Source of the DNA: Maea johnstoni
Taxonomy: Eukaryota > Annelida > Polychaeta > Spionida > Magelonidae
Length of the DNA stretch: 64,000 bases
Assembly: GCA_963942565.1 (NCBI GenBank)
Contig: OZ012684.1
Location: 72,064,895-72,128,894 of the forward strand
Direction: 5' to 3'
Part shown: piece after piece, positions 48,573-58,318 of the stretch
How positions within the stretch are numbered: position 1 is the first letter of the stretch
Layout of the letters: each line of letters opens with the position of its first letter
Notes under the pieces: generated by a model
What the model was told of the DNA's origin: nothing
The model's input: the letters and a program-made list of their open reading frames with translations, nothing else
The model's database searches: none
Program-made: the position numbers and the translations under genes

Positions 48573-49392
48573 TATCAGAGGGATTTTGAGTTTTTTTATG
48601 AGTATAAGGAGTTTTCCTGTAATTCAGATAACATATAAATAAATATTGATATTAAGCTTTACTGGGAGTTATAAGGGTTTCTTAGAATAGATTAGGATAG
48701 ATATTCATGTATATATTTTGGGTTTCTGATCAGCCAGTAGTACAAGATAACTACAGTGGCTAATTAAGTTAATACCTCTAGCATTTAGATACTTCTTTTA
48801 CTTGTCACAATGGGCCCTACTCAGCTTTCACTCAGCTTATCCCTACCAGCTGGCACTATTGTCCTGATTGGATTGCAATCCAATCCACAGACTCCTTGTC
48901 TGCCTGCCAGCTCTGCCAACCCCTTGAGCAGCCCAAACATTGCAATTAGGGGGAGTTGCCTGCCAGCTCTGCCAACCCCTGAGTGGCCCACACATTGCAA
49001 TTAGGGGGATTAGAGATACCAGACTGGCTGGGTGAGTTGTAGGTTGAGCCATGCATACAAAGGTTGATTAAAATAATTGTTCAATTCTATGTATTGTATT
49101 ATTGTATATTGGTACCAGGTGGTCAGAGGAGCACAGTGCAGGTCAGGGTCTGATTCTGATTGGTCAAACCAACTGGAGGTGCCAGTGCACTGCCACATGG
49201 CCTTATTGGAATGTCCAGTGATTGGCTAATCAATCCGATTGGTCAATCCTGGTCCACTCAACTCATACCTTCTTACAAATACCCCTGCTTGACACTGACT
49301 CCTCAGTTCATCCTGGGACACCCTCTCAGTGATAACAAATAAAGACTTCAACTACAACTACAAGACTCCATAGTGATTTTATAACTACAATA
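48573..49392 (+). repeat. 5' LTR, 820 bp
   Basis: Starts TATCAGAGGG and ends CTACAATA. It is the same length as the 3' LTR and I see no difference between them. It contains an imperfect 56-bp tandem duplication (about 48903-49010), several inverted CCAAT boxes (ATTGG, including GATTGGATTGCAATCCAATC, a near-palindrome at 48867-48886) and an AATAAA polyadenylation signal in the last 60 bp. The termini are not the usual TG...CA. Confidence 0.93.
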
Positions 49393-49394
49393 AA

Positions 49395-49412
49395 TGGTGG
49401 AGAATCAAGGTT
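49395..49412 (+). other. Primer-binding site
   Basis: TGGTGGAGAATCAAGGTT starts two bases after the LTR; TGG is the complement of a tRNA CCA end. I cannot name the primer tRNA with confidence. Confidence 0.65.
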
Positions 49413-49428
49413 GATCCCCAACCTTCAC

Positions 49429-50559
49429 ATGCCAAGGCCACTAAACACTACCACTGGACCTTCAAGCAACACAAGATCCAGTAATCAGCAAGAAGGAATT
49501 TCCAAGATGGCCGACATCCCAAATGCTGAGACACTACTTATGCCAGATGCCTTCACAGGAAAAGGCTCCACTGATGCAGAAAGATGGTGGAAGTCCTTTG
49601 ACAGATACATCTCATACAAAGAAATGGGTGAGGCACAAGCAATTAAATTTTTTCCTCTTCGCATGAAAGAGTCTGCACTTGATTGGTACGAATCATTATC
49701 AGACAATGCAACAAATAGCATTGCAGCTATTAGAACAAGCTTCTTAGAAAGATATGGCCCTACACAAAATCAAGCCTGGGCAAAAGTTAGCGAACTTTTT
49801 AATAGAAAACAAAAACAATCAGAAAATGTGCAGGATTATATAGCACATATGAGCCGTGAGGCGAAAATAGTCAAGCTCCCAGATGCTCAACTATACCAGG
49901 CCATAATAAATGGCATTTTACCAAACATAAGGCCATTCATACTACAATCCAAGCCGGAAACAATAGATGACATTAAAGAAGCTGCACGTACTGTGGAAGG
50001 ATCCACTTCTAATACCCAGGATCCAACAGTGGTAGCAGCCATAGATGATATGAAATTCCAAATTTCTAGTCTGGCAGCTACAATCAATTCAATCGGGCTT
50101 AGAGATAGCACGACAGAGGATAGACAATACAGACAAAGATCCCCAAGCCCATACAGGAAGGACAACAGCAGATCCAGGAGCAGAGAGGATTATGGGAGAT
50201 CTAGGAGCAGAGAGGATTATGGGAGATCCACGAGCAGAGAGGATTATGGGAGATCAAGGAACCAATACAGGGAGGATCAAAGTAGATCTCAGTACAGACA
50301 AGACAGGGGAAGGACACCCAGCCCTCATAGACAATACTCAAATCAGCCAAGGGGAGGAAGACAGAACAGCCAACAATCCAGCCAAAAAACTGTACAATTC
50401 CAACCTCAGGAGGGTAGAAGACAGGAAAGATTGGGACCATGCAAGTCATGCGGTGAGTACCATAATAGATCAACTTGTCATTTTAGAAATGCTGTGTGTC
50501 ACAAATGTAACATTCCAGGCCATATACAAAAGGTGTGCAGGTCAGGTAATAGGAAATAG
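49429..50559 (+). CDS. gag: Gag polyprotein of the LTR element
   Basis: About 376 residues from the first ATG; the later ATG at 49507 is in a better context and begins [16 protein letters not shown]. The N-terminal half has the Ty3-type capsid pattern ([33 protein letters not shown]). An Arg/Ser-rich segment follows (roughly residues 235-325) containing three tandem SREDYGR units. The C-terminus has two zinc knuckles, C-x2-C-x3-H-x4-C and C-x2-C-x4-H-x4-C, a spacing familiar from Mag-type elements. It forms the particle and packages RNA. Gag and pol occupy one reading frame with a stop codon between them, a layout used for read-through by gammaretroviruses and reported for a minority of LTR retrotransposons. 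Confidence 0.9.
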   Translation: MPRPLNTTTGPSSNTRSSNQQEGISKMADIPNAETLLMPDAFTGKGSTDAERWWKSFDRYISYKEMGEAQAIKFFPLRMKESALDWYESLSDNATNSIAAIRTSFLERYGPTQNQAWAKVSELFNRKQKQSENVQDYIAHMSREAKIVKLPDAQLYQAIINGILPNIRPFILQSKPETIDDIKEAARTVEGSTSNTQDPTVVAAIDDMKFQISSLAATINSIGLRDSTTEDRQYRQRSPSPYRKDNSRSRSREDYGRSRSREDYGRSTSREDYGRSRNQYREDQSRSQYRQDRGRTPSPHRQYSNQPRGGRQNSQQSSQKTVQFQPQEGRRQERLGPCKSCGEYHNRSTCHFRNAVCHKCNIPGHIQKVCRSGNRK

Positions 50560-50565
50560 GGATTT

Positions 50566-53500
50566 GTGCCCGCCAAATCTAGTCAGATTGACGGGCTTGA
50601 TACAATTCACAATGATGCAATTCCAAACATAAGTACTTTAAGTCCATTGGAAGAAAATTTTATTCGGGTGTTTATCAAAACAACAAGATCCAAAGCTTTA
50701 ATTGACACAGGGGCATCACTAAGCTGTATTTCCCAGTCATTTCTGTATCAAGCCTTTCCTGGTGAATCAATTAGTTACAAACCATCCAAATACAAAGTTG
50801 TAGCTGGAGTTGGTGGTGAAATTCTTAAGGTTCTAGGTGTAGTCGAAATTCCCTTAGAAATACAAGGCAAAATCTTCAATTCTGAATTACATGTATTTCA
50901 AAAACTACACAAAAACCTAATTCTTGGCAAGGATTTTCTATCCAAATTCAAAGCTAATATTGACTTTCACAGGAAAACGGTTCAACTAGATGAAAATACT
51001 CAATTTTCGTGTTTTGAAAAACAATTACCCTCTGGGATAGTCAGAAATTCTCATGATATACTCATTCCTGCCCAATCTGGTATGTACATACCGGTGTCAG
51101 TCTCCAATTATCAAATCCCATACATTGCTCTTCTAGAATCAAAACAATCTGTTCAACCTGAAGGGTATTTAGTGGCAAAATGCGCAGTTAAGGTAGAAAA
51201 GGGCCAGACAATGTGCCAAATACTTAATCCAACTGCAAAGTCAATCAGAATATCTAAAGGAAAGGTTCTTGCTTCTTCGTATCCATTAAAAGATTCTGAA
51301 ATAGTTGAAGTGGACAATCCTCCATTAGTGGGAATGGCTAGTACAGCCAAGGAAAATATTTCAGATGAAGAAGCTATAAAAAATTCAAATGACTTAAACA
51401 TTGATCTCACTGATGCTAAACTCAGTGAAGTCCAAAAACGGACTCTCAAGATCAAAATTGGCCAAAATAGGGACATCTTTGCTAAAGATATATCCGAATT
51501 AGGGGCTTACAAATCATTTACTCATACCATACAAACAGGGGATGCCCCACCCCAAAGACGGCCATATTACAGGTCCACACCAATGGCCAGAAAAGAACAG
51601 GAAAAGCAAGTAGAAGAAATGCTCAAACATGACATAATTGAACCCTCTGATTCTATGTGGCAAGCTCCAGTTGTTCTGGTAAAAAAGCCCACAGGAGAAT
51701 TCAGATTTGCGGTAGATTATCGTCAACTGAACAACGTTACTAAACCTATATCACAATCACTTCCAAGATTTGAGTCAATATTTGATTCTCTGGGTGATGC
51801 TCAGCCAAAATTTTTCACAACTTTAGATATGTCAAGTGGTTTTTGGCAATTATATCTAGACCCCAAAACTAAACACAAAACAACTTTTACCACACCGATG
51901 GGAAATTACAACTTCAAAAGAATGCCCTTTGGTCTTGTAAATGCACCAGCATCTTATACTATCATGATGAACAAAGTTTTACAAGGGCTTAACTGGAAAT
52001 TTCTTCTCTGTTATATGGATGATATTCTAATATTTAGTTCGTCGTTTGAGGAACATTTGAACCATCTTGATCAGGTGTTCGAAAAACTGAGGGAAGCCAA
52101 TTTAACACTGAAACCATCTAAATGTAAGTTTGCTACTGATAGAGTATTATATTTAGGCCATTACTTATCACAACAAGGAATTGAAGTAAATGATCGCAAA
52201 ATTGAAGCAGTAAAAAGTTACCCTAAGCCAACCACTTTGAAGAAATTAAGAGGATTTTTAGGTCTATGTTCCTATTACAGACGCTTCATTAAAGATTTTG
52301 CCAAAATTGCATCGCCCCTTTACAAACTTCTCAAAAAAGACGCCAAATTCGAATGGACAGCTAATCAAGAAGATGCTTTCCTTAAATTAAAGGATTTACT
52401 CACAACTACTCCTGTCCTAAATTACCCTGATTTCAGTAAACCATTCAAACTAACCTCAGATGCATCTGGAGAGGGAATTGGTTATTACATAAGTCAAGTA
52501 AATGATGCTGGTGAAGAACACCCAATAACCTATGGTGGTAGAGCACTTAGAGATAGAGAAAAGCGATACAGTGCTACTGACTTAGAATGCTTGGCATTAG
52601 TAGAAGGAATACGCAACAACCATGTGTACCTTGCTCACAAGAAATTTGTGGCAATTACGGATCACAATGCATTACAATACCTGAAAAATGTCAAAGTAAC
52701 TTCAGGTCGATTGTATAGATGGGCACTAGAATTACAAAATTATGATTTTGAGGTTAAACATAAACCCGGTGCTCAAAATAAAGTTGCAGATGCTTTATCC
52801 AGACGTTCCTATGAAATCACAACCAATCCCCCTGCTGAATGCTCAGAGGAACAGATGCTTTTGAGCATAGAACCTGGCATAAACATACCCACTCACACTG
52901 ATAAAGATTCAAATAAAAAAATGCCACTGCTGCAAGTACAATTTCAATATAAAGATAACCAGGAACCTAACATATCCGTACCAGATCCAATTGTATCTGT
53001 TTGTACGATATCATCAAGTGATCTTGGCAATGCTCAAAAAGAATGCCCAGATTTCAAAGATATCTATAGATATTTAGTAGATTCAGAACTACCGGCTGGA
53101 AAGGCACACGCCACCAAAGTCATAGCCGAGTCTGATCAATACATCGTAGATAATGGGATTCTATACCACTTATATTCTCCAAGAACAAGAGATATCCAAA
53201 AGCAACAAAGTGTCATCAGACAACTTGTACTGCCACGTAACAAACGCCATGAGGCCCTTCAGGCCTACCATGATTCACTCCTAGGTGGAGGTCATTTTGG
53301 ATTTGACAGAACATACCAGTCAATTCGCCAGAAATATTATTGGCCAAAGATGTATAAAGAAATTTTAGATTACATCGAAAAGTGTGATAAATGTCAAAGA
53401 ATAAAGAACAATTCACACGCAAGAAAAGCTCCTCTCACAAACATGCCAGTTGTAGGGAAATTTGAAAGATGGCATATGGATTTCATAGGCCCGCTCACGG

Positions 53501-54618
53501 AGGCTGAGAATGGCTCTAAACATATCCTCCTCTTAGTGGACAGTTTAACAAGATGGCCTGAGGCATTCGCACTCAAATCCCAACAAGCTCCAGAAGTTGC
53601 CAAAGTTCTTTATGAGCAAATCTTTTCAAGGTATGGCGCACCGAGAGTACTAGTGTCAGACCGTGGACAAACTTTTATGTCTAAGCTAGTAACAGCTATT
53701 TCAGAAATCTTTGACGTCAAGAGGCACCATACTAGCCCATATCATCCACAAACTAATAGTACTTGTGAAAGATTTAACAGTACGTTAGAACAAGCATTGA
53801 GAGCATATGTAAAAGATGACCACTCTGACTGGCCAGAAATGTTACCTGGAATATTAATGTCCTACAGGAAATCCCCATCTACACATTCAACAAGGTTCTC
53901 CCCGTACAGTTTAGTGTTTGGGTCAGAAATGAACGTTCCATTCGACACCTCAATGACCCCAAAATCACAACTATCAGCCACAACTAAAAATTACATACAA
54001 AATATCAAACAAAAATTAGATCAATCAAATGAAATTGCTAAGGAAAACATCATTGAAGCACAACAAAAATCAAAAGAATATTATGATAGAAAAACAAAAG
54101 AGCCAACCTTCAAAATAGGGGACTTTGTTCTAGTTAACAATCCCAAAATTAGGAAAAACAAATCAAAGAAAATGGACCCAAAACAAGATGGACCATACAT
54201 CATAACTCATTGCGGCCCAAATCATACATACAAACTAAATCATATCCAAACAGGCAAAGATAAGACATCACTTACTCATGCAAATCGTCTTAAAGCATAT
54301 TCAGACCCAAAAGATAGATTAATCACCCCACAAGTTCAACAAAACACTGTGGACAACCCCATTAATGCACCAGACCTACAGGAAAATCCAGTCATACAAA
54401 TGGATAAAGGAAATCCTGAGAAAGTAATTGAAAAGATTGAAAACATAAGAAAACGTGGGAAGGTACAGCAGTACAAGGTTAGATTCAAAGACACCACTTT
54501 TGAGTGGAAGCAAGGTAGTGAAATACCTGCACACATGCTACGTGAATATCATGCTAAATATACAAACTTAGGAAAGGTACGCAAAGCCCATAAACTTAAA
54601 CGTTTAGTTTTTCGCTAA
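50566..54618 (+). CDS. pol: Pol polyprotein: protease, RT, RNase H, integrase, chromo-like tail
   Basis: Approximately 1350 residues. In order: aspartic protease with LIDTGAS (about residue 46), reverse transcriptase with FRFAVDYRQLNN and the YMDD active-site box (about residue 483), RNase H starting TSDASGEGIGYY (about 628), and integrase with an H-H-C-C zinc region (about 897-945). The D-D-E core follows (WHMDFIG, LVSDRGQ, ERFNSTLEQAL). A GPY/F-like segment (QDGPYIITHCGPNHTYKL) comes next. The last 70 residues, VIEKIENIRKRGKVQQYKV then RFKDTTFEWKQGSEIP, resemble a chromodomain. Length and order match the family. It copies the RNA into DNA and inserts it. Confidence 0.95.
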   Translation: MPAKSSQIDGLDTIHNDAIPNISTLSPLEENFIRVFIKTTRSKALIDTGASLSCISQSFLYQAFPGESISYKPSKYKVVAGVGGEILKVLGVVEIPLEIQGKIFNSELHVFQKLHKNLILGKDFLSKFKANIDFHRKTVQLDENTQFSCFEKQLPSGIVRNSHDILIPAQSGMYIPVSVSNYQIPYIALLESKQSVQPEGYLVAKCAVKVEKGQTMCQILNPTAKSIRISKGKVLASSYPLKDSEIVEVDNPPLVGMASTAKENISDEEAIKNSNDLNIDLTDAKLSEVQKRTLKIKIGQNRDIFAKDISELGAYKSFTHTIQTGDAPPQRRPYYRSTPMARKEQEKQVEEMLKHDIIEPSDSMWQAPVVLVKKPTGEFRFAVDYRQLNNVTKPISQSLPRFESIFDSLGDAQPKFFTTLDMSSGFWQLYLDPKTKHKTTFTTPMGNYNFKRMPFGLVNAPASYTIMMNKVLQGLNWKFLLCYMDDILIFSSSFEEHLNHLDQVFEKLREANLTLKPSKCKFATDRVLYLGHYLSQQGIEVNDRKIEAVKSYPKPTTLKKLRGFLGLCSYYRRFIKDFAKIASPLYKLLKKDAKFEWTANQEDAFLKLKDLLTTTPVLNYPDFSKPFKLTSDASGEGIGYYISQVNDAGEEHPITYGGRALRDREKRYSATDLECLALVEGIRNNHVYLAHKKFVAITDHNALQYLKNVKVTSGRLYRWALELQNYDFEVKHKPGAQNKVADALSRRSYEITTNPPAECSEEQMLLSIEPGINIPTHTDKDSNKKMPLLQVQFQYKDNQEPNISVPDPIVSVCTISSSDLGNAQKECPDFKDIYRYLVDSELPAGKAHATKVIAESDQYIVDNGILYHLYSPRTRDIQKQQSVIRQLVLPRNKRHEALQAYHDSLLGGGHFGFDRTYQSIRQKYYWPKMYKEILDYIEKCDKCQRIKNNSHARKAPLTNMPVVGKFERWHMDFIGPLTEAENGSKHILLLVDSLTRWPEAFALKSQQAPEVAKVLYEQIFSRYGAPRVLVSDRGQTFMSKLVTAISEIFDVKRHHTSPYHPQTNSTCERFNSTLEQALRAYVKDDHSDWPEMLPGILMSYRKSPSTHSTRFSPYSLVFGSEMNVPFDTSMTPKSQLSATTKNYIQNIKQKLDQSNEIAKENIIEAQQKSKEYYDRKTKEPTFKIGDFVLVNNPKIRKNKSKKMDPKQDGPYIITHCGPNHTYKLNHIQTGKDKTSLTHANRLKAYSDPKDRLITPQVQQNTVDNPINAPDLQENPVIQMDKGNPEKVIEKIENIRKRGKVQQYKVRFKDTTFEWKQGSEIPAHMLREYHAKYTNLGKVRKAHKLKRLVFR

Positions 54619-54932
54619 ACTCGTGATTTGCTCTATTTCATAAAAGGATGGCAAATATGTAGTTGCAATAAGATACTCTCCTAATTATTCTCCATTGATA
54701 AAAGTGACAAATTAAGAAGGAAGACCGAACATACACTAAGACAATGCTCTAATGAATTGAAAAAGGACCAACCACCGATAGAATAAACAAACCTCTAAAA
54801 CTTTACCAAATGTATTGCTGGCGATACATTTCTCTTTTCTCCCTCAATTCTTAAAATCTTTTCTCTTTGTTTATTCTAGAGGGTGAAAGTCCAGAATCAA
54901 AGCAATTCAAGGGAACTCCAAGCCTCATCCAC
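54619..54932 (+). promoter_or_regulatory. Pol-env junction with predicted env splice acceptor
   Basis: A long pyrimidine-rich stretch (54828-54877) ends in TTATTCTAG at 54871-54879, a textbook acceptor just upstream of env. Errantiviruses and retroviruses make env from a spliced message, and this fits. The env frame is open back to the acceptor. I did not identify the partner donor. Confidence 0.6.
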
Positions 54933-57389
54933 ATGCTTATCATGGTTATTCTAACATGGTGCCTATGCATTAATTCTGCCGAAGCTACAAGAAATCATCG
55001 GTTTATACAAAGGCTTAACTACGGAGTATTTTTCATACCCAAAGGGCATTTCAATCCTGTGAGTGATTACTGGGCTCACACAGTCCAAATTGTACTTCCT
55101 CAATATCCAGATCTGAAGTACTATCCTCAACCATGTTCAAAAGTAGAGTCAACTAAGGAAATTTGTGACATGTTACAGTCAGCATTGATTCAAAGTGAAT
55201 TCATTCATAATGCAACTGGTGAGACATGTCGCAAACTGGTAGAAAAGGTTCAAGATCTTATGCCTGAAGTTAATCTTCCGGATGATGACTCTAGGTCGAA
55301 ACGTTCCCTTCTACCATTTATTGGTCAGTTGTCAAAATCAATCTTTGGAACAGCAACTGTAAGAGATGTTGAAATATTGCAATCTCACATATCAAGTGTT
55401 ATTCAAAATTCAAATAAACTGGAAAGTGCATTCAAATACCAGTCAAATAAACTAAGCTCATTTATGTCAATTGTAGATAATCGCATTACTAATGCCGCTA
55501 AGGAAATCCAGATCAACCACAAATCTATTGCAAACATGGGAAACGAATTGTGGAAATTGGAGTGGGGACTCATGGTCTCCTCTCAATTAACAGGTCAGTT
55601 GGTTCGTCAAGTTCAGAGGTCCTCAGATCTCACAAGTAGACTGAATGAACTTATCAAAGATATTGGTCACCTTATGGAAGGAAAATTAAGTCCGACTCTT
55701 CTATCACCATCCGCATTAAAACAAATCTTAGTAAGAATTCAAAAGCAACTAAAACAACATTATCCAGATTTCCAAATCTCCTACAAACACCCAAGCCACT
55801 ATTACAAAAGTGGACTCTTTGTGGCAGCACGACATAACAATTCAATTTTTATAACACTTAAAATACCAGTATCTGCATTCAAATCTACTTTTAAAGTTTA
55901 CGAACTATTCACGGTACCCGTCCCTATTAACACAACAACTAAACATGCCACACAATTGTTAGATATGCCAAATATCATAGCAATAAGTAATGACAATCAT
56001 TACTATGCTAAAATGTCTAGGGAGCAGTGGCAAACTTGTCAGGGCAAAGAACGAAAATACTGCCCACCTGACATTGTCATTTCACCTATGACAAAATACA
56101 CTTGTTCACTCCTGATTTTCCAACAAATGAAAACTTTAATTCCTGAGTATTGCAATTTTAGACTTGTCAAAAATGCACTGCAACCTTCTATTCTACAAGT
56201 AACAACAAGCCAAGTTCTGGTTGCTAACACATCAAAAATTACTTTCAGATGTAAAAACTCATGGAAAAGCGAAAGCGCATGCCACTTTTGTTTAATGACG
56301 GTACCATGTGAATGTTCATTGCAAACTGAAAACTTTTACCTCCCCCCAACACTGCATTCATGCGAAAAGGCATCCACAGAGATAACTAAATTGCATCCTG
56401 TAAATTTGGCATTACTTCAATATTTCCATGATGAAGAAAGCCACAAAACAATCTTTGGAAATACCCTATTTCACAACGAATTTAATCCAAAAATTCCACC
56501 CTTCAAATTCTATGAGGGCAAATACAAACATTTCGTAGTAGAAGATAAAAAAGAACACCTAGATCTTAAAAAAGTTACTGAAGCCGTTAAAAGGAATGAA
56601 GACATATATGAAAGTTCAGCTGATGCTCTCATTGATCTATTGCCAATGAATTCAACACAATGGGATATAATAAGTATGGCTTTGAATGGAACATGTTTTC
56701 TTACATGTATTGCTGTCAGCATTGCATTATTCATCACTTGCAAAAAGTTAAAAGCCATGTCAGTGATCAGTTTGACCTTACAACAGATTCACGAATCAAA
56801 AGCTAGTCCAATACAAACAATTCCACCCCACTTTCAAATGTTTTCAACCATACCTGTCACAACTCCATCCCCTCATTCTTGCACTATATCCCATGCCGAA
56901 TTTCCAATAGTAACAACTGTTACAGCCATTACCTTTATCATATTAATTTTATTGCACATGTTCAAAAAGTATCAAACGCTACTCACTGTAGAAGTTACAA
57001 ATGGATCAGATAGTGTACAAATTGAAATTCAAAGATTACCCTTATCCCCGCACTATTGGAACCTTGAAGATTTCCTGGGAATTACTGAAATTGATGTCAA
57101 AGGGTTCTTGCTCCCAAAATTGATTCTTGTGTGGCAGAATACTTCTCTTATTAATCTTTTAAATGACAGAAAATTACCCTTATCTACTAAGTCCAATATC
57201 CACTGGTTCAATGCATATAAACTTCGTAGAATTCTGAAAACTCCTTTCTCAGCGTTCGTTGTAATAAAACACCTTGGATATGCATACCCACTGAAAGCTA
57301 ACAATCCAGCTATACAATACAGTGGTTTGCATGATTGTCTCCAAGTTAACAATGAAAAGCTGTACCCATCATTGAAAGGAATTGATTGA
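54933..57389 (+). CDS. env: F-type envelope glycoprotein
   Basis: About 818 residues from the first ATG. A hydrophobic signal peptide (MLIMVILTWCLCINSAEA) is followed by a short subunit that ends at a furin-type RSKR site (about residue 124). A fusion-peptide-like stretch SLLPFIGQLSKSIFGTAT comes next, very like the start of F1 in baculovirus F and errantivirus Env proteins. A long alpha-helical stretch with heptad-like spacing, a Cys-rich region and several N-glycosylation sequons follow. A first membrane segment lies near residues 582-606 (CFLTCIAVSIALFITC) and a second near 656-679 (TVTAITFIILILLHMF). About 140 further residues follow, which is longer than usual for this family. Confidence 0.9.
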   Translation: MLIMVILTWCLCINSAEATRNHRFIQRLNYGVFFIPKGHFNPVSDYWAHTVQIVLPQYPDLKYYPQPCSKVESTKEICDMLQSALIQSEFIHNATGETCRKLVEKVQDLMPEVNLPDDDSRSKRSLLPFIGQLSKSIFGTATVRDVEILQSHISSVIQNSNKLESAFKYQSNKLSSFMSIVDNRITNAAKEIQINHKSIANMGNELWKLEWGLMVSSQLTGQLVRQVQRSSDLTSRLNELIKDIGHLMEGKLSPTLLSPSALKQILVRIQKQLKQHYPDFQISYKHPSHYYKSGLFVAARHNNSIFITLKIPVSAFKSTFKVYELFTVPVPINTTTKHATQLLDMPNIIAISNDNHYYAKMSREQWQTCQGKERKYCPPDIVISPMTKYTCSLLIFQQMKTLIPEYCNFRLVKNALQPSILQVTTSQVLVANTSKITFRCKNSWKSESACHFCLMTVPCECSLQTENFYLPPTLHSCEKASTEITKLHPVNLALLQYFHDEESHKTIFGNTLFHNEFNPKIPPFKFYEGKYKHFVVEDKKEHLDLKKVTEAVKRNEDIYESSADALIDLLPMNSTQWDIISMALNGTCFLTCIAVSIALFITCKKLKAMSVISLTLQQIHESKASPIQTIPPHFQMFSTIPVTTPSPHSCTISHAEFPIVTTVTAITFIILILLHMFKKYQTLLTVEVTNGSDSVQIEIQRLPLSPHYWNLEDFLGITEIDVKGFLLPKLILVWQNTSLINLLNDRKLPLSTKSNIHWFNAYKLRRILKTPFSAFVVIKHLGYAYPLKANNPAIQYSGLHDCLQVNNEKLYPSLKGID

Positions 57390-58318
57390 AAGCACCCTAA
57401 TTACCTGACATGCTAACTGATGCGTATTTCATAAAATGCCTGTTACACAGAATGACAATGATCTTTATGGTACTTACAACAATAATTGCATATGTTATAC
57501 ATGTTTTCTACGGGTTGAATACAAAATGCTACTTTATAACATTCCTTTGTTCTTTTTTTTAAGAGAATATATCAGGAATTAAATGACATTCAATGCTCGC
57601 TGATTCAACAACCTGATTTAATTTGAAAACGTGCTATAACTAGAAGGATTTCGAGCTACAAATGAGTTCGGTATTAGTTTTTGTATATTGTTTGCTAGAA
57701 TTAGAATTATAATTAGTTATTATTGACTGTGATGTAACACACATGTTTGGCAATGTTCAATACTGATGTATTGTTTTAAATTGTATACAAAAGAGCTCAG
57801 TATTAGTTTTTGTATATCATTTTTATTTGTACACAAAAGAGCTCAGTATTAGTTTTTGTATATCATTTGCTAGAATTAGAATTAGTCATTATTAACTGTA
57901 ATGTCATACACATTTGGTAATATTGAATACTGGTGTATTGTTTTATTTGTATTATACAAGGTAACTACCACTCTGATGTACATTTGCAAAAAACTGTACA
58001 TTAGGCCTTGTCTGAATTTCATTCCACTATTAGCTACGTGTTCAATTTCAATTTTGATTATCATGCTATTTTTGTACTAATTCTTTCATATATGATGTAA
58101 ACACATTGATATACAATTGAATAATGTGTAATACATGCAACTGATGCTATGCAATTTATATATGTATATGTTAAATGAATATGACAATGTATTGTTTAAA
58201 TGAATTACATAACTGATATACTTATGATTATGAACGATTGTCTGAATGCTCCCGCTTCCAAGTTCTTCCGGTAACAAGAATAAGTTTGGGGACCAAACTT
58301 TCTAAGGAAGAGAGCTAT
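57390..58318 (+). other. 3' untranslated part of the LTR element with direct repeats and polypurine tract
   Basis: No open frame of note. CTCAGTATTAGTTTTTGTATAT-type repeats start near 57664, 57793 and 57839, and the sequences following the first and third are also duplicated (GCTAGAATTAGAATTA, GTATTGTTTTA). A perfect 7-bp hairpin AGTTTGG/CCAAACT lies at 58283-58299. AAGGAAGAGAG (58304-58314) is the likely polypurine tract, four bases before the LTR. Confidence 0.7.

Noticed and set aside
48843-49198. Minus-strand and plus-strand short proteins inside the LTR
   Set aside because: The same frames appear in both LTRs because the LTRs are identical; they overlap each other and lack domains.
51153-51476. 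Minus-strand frames within gag, pol and env
   Set aside because: Shadows of the sense coding sequence with no domain of their own.
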